From contig JAPPFO010000020.1 in NCBI GenBank assembly GCA_028875175.1, positions 1-7,022 of the forward strand: 7,022 bases of DNA, in the 5' to 3' direction. Both the position numbers and the translations under genes were made by a program. The stretch is from Chloroflexota bacterium (GTDB lineage Bacteria > Chloroflexota > UBA11872). The stretch's first letter is position 1. Every line of letters starts with the position of its first letter. The notes under the pieces were generated by a model. The model ran no database searches. It worked only from the letters and a program-made list of their open reading frames with translations, and was not told the origin of the DNA. This document shows positions 6,141 to 7,022 of this stretch, piece by piece.

Positions 6141-6746
6141 ATGGTTGACGAGGAATTCGTGGTTGAGCCCATGCGGGTGGAGCAGTTGGACCAGGTGCGG
6201 CGGATCGAACGCGCGTGCTTTCCGACGCCGTGGCCGCGGAACGCGTATCGGCGGGAGATCGAGAAGAATGAGCGGGCGCGATACCTGGTGGTGCGGACGA
6301 CCAGCGATCCGCCGGCGACACCAAGGCGGCGGCAGTTTCCGCTCTCGAACCTGCTGTTTGGCCGGCCGGACGCGCGCGACGTGGTGGCGTACTGCGGGGT
6401 CTGGGTGATGATGGACGATGCGCATATCACGACGATAGCGGTGGATCCGGAGTACCGGCGGTTGGGGCTGGGGCAGTTGCTGATCATCCAGATGGCGCGA
6501 ATTGCGCTGCAGGCGCGGGCCACGCGGATGACGCTGGAAGTGCGGATGAGCAACGAGCACGCGCAGGCGTTGTACCGGAAGTATGGGTTCAGCGACGGCG
6601 GGGTCAGGCCGCGCTATTACAGCGATGACTTTGAGGACGCGCTGATCATGCGGAGCGAGGATTTGAGCAGTTGCACTTTCGCGGAACGGATTGATGCTGG
6701 GGAAGCGGAGCTGCGGCGGCGGCTGACGTGGATTTCGCGGCTGTGA
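6141..6746 (+). CDS. rimI: RimI-like GNAT N-acetyltransferase
   Basis: 201-residue acetyltransferase of the GNAT fold. RimI acetylates the N-terminal Ala of ribosomal protein S18 in E. coli and may act on other protein N-termini; it is commonly encoded beside tsaB and tsaD. VVEPMRVEQLDQVRRIERACFPTP (7-30) is the RimI-type N-terminus. The acetyl-CoA-binding motif A is RRLGLG (106-111), preceded by HITTIAVDPEY (95-105). LEVRMSN (132-138) contains the Glu conserved near the active site, and LYRKYGF (144-150) is the motif B Tyr region. YYSDDFEDALIM (159-170) ends the domain. It is longer than the usual 150-160 residues because of a Pro/Arg-rich insert at about 53-79 between the second and third strands and a tail of about 30 residues. 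ATG 6141 follows GGGCGGGG closely; ATG 6171 is possible but would cut the first strand. Confidence 0.87.
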   Translation: MVDEEFVVEPMRVEQLDQVRRIERACFPTPWPRNAYRREIEKNERARYLVVRTTSDPPATPRRRQFPLSNLLFGRPDARDVVAYCGVWVMMDDAHITTIAVDPEYRRLGLGQLLIIQMARIALQARATRMTLEVRMSNEHAQALYRKYGFSDGGVRPRYYSDDFEDALIMRSEDLSSCTFAERIDAGEAELRRRLTWISRL

Positions 6747-7022
6747 CGAACAGGATTCCGAGATGGCTGCTGGCGATTGAGACGTCGTGCGACGACACGT
6801 CGGTGTCGGTGCTGGGAGACGGGCGCGAGGCGGCGGCGACGGTGAGCCAGGCGCAGGTGGCGCCGCACGCGGCGTATGGGGGGATCGTGCCCGAGGCGGC
6901 GTCGCGGATTCACGCGGAGGCGATTGATTCGGTGTGCGGGGCGGCGCTGGAGCAGGCGGGTGTTGAATGTGACGAGATCGGGGCGGTGGCGGTGACGGTG
7001 GGGCCGGGGCTGCCGGGGTCGG
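6743..7022 (+). CDS. tsaD: TsaD, tRNA N6-threonylcarbamoyltransferase (3' end outside window)
   Basis: Catalytic subunit of the t6A complex: it transfers the threonylcarbamoyl group from threonylcarbamoyl-AMP to N6 of A37 in tRNA. The first 93 codons are visible of a usual length near 340. LLAIETSCDDTSVSVL (9-24) is the ASKHA phosphate-binding opening, YGGIVPEAASRIHAEAI (45-61) the family signature, and AVTVGPGLPGS (83-93) the second glycine-rich motif. The metal-binding HxxxH motif would lie just past the edge. The start is GTG at 6743, overlapping the rimI stop in a GTGA junction. The ATG at 6763 is in another frame and stops after five codons. The reading frame shows no damage in the visible part. 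Confidence 0.95.
   Translation, partial: MTNRIPRWLLAIETSCDDTSVSVLGDGREAAATVSQAQVAPHAAYGGIVPEAASRIHAEAIDSVCGAALEQAGVECDEIGAVAVTVGPGLPGS

Overview
The window is GC-rich and gene-dense. It holds two divergent gene groups that share a 113-base spacer at about 4805-4917. No rRNA, tRNA, CRISPR array or insertion sequence was seen. The organism is a bacterium with a high-GC genome. The form of RimI (a long proline/arginine insert, then motifs such as DDAHITTIAV and LEVRMSNEHAQALYRKYGF) and the two kinds of hairpin repeat remind me of Chloroflexota genomes. That is an impression from memory, not a database result.

The minus-strand group is read from right to left and concerns the cell envelope. It begins with a family 4 glycosyltransferase (4804 to 3461). 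After a gap of about 190 bases with a candidate promoter come three tightly packed genes: a MraY-type membrane phosphosugar transferase (3273 to 1951), an APH-fold kinase-like protein (1946 to 894), and MurF, which runs off the left edge (888 to 1). Gaps between these three are 4 and 5 bases, so they are almost surely cotranscribed. MurF completes the UDP-MurNAc-pentapeptide and MraY loads it onto the lipid carrier, so the kinase-like protein lies between two consecutive steps of peptidoglycan precursor synthesis. Its catalytic Asp is replaced by Gly. The MraY has an additional C-terminal membrane segment and a soluble tail, and several usual motif residues are changed in MraY and MurF. This module is the most interesting part of the window.

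The plus-strand group (4918 to 7022) is the familiar t6A tRNA-modification cluster tsaE-tsaB-rimI-tsaD. tsaE and tsaB overlap by 10 bases, rimI and tsaD by 4, and tsaD is cut by the right edge. TsaE, TsaB and TsaD act together to place the threonylcarbamoyl group on A37 of ANN-decoding tRNAs. RimI is the usual genetic companion of TsaB and TsaD.

Two imperfect hairpin repeats are visible: one forms part of the 3' end of the glycosyltransferase reading frame (about 3507-3560), the other lies between tsaB and rimI (about 6084-6112). The + strand is richer in G than C almost throughout, regardless of which strand is coding.
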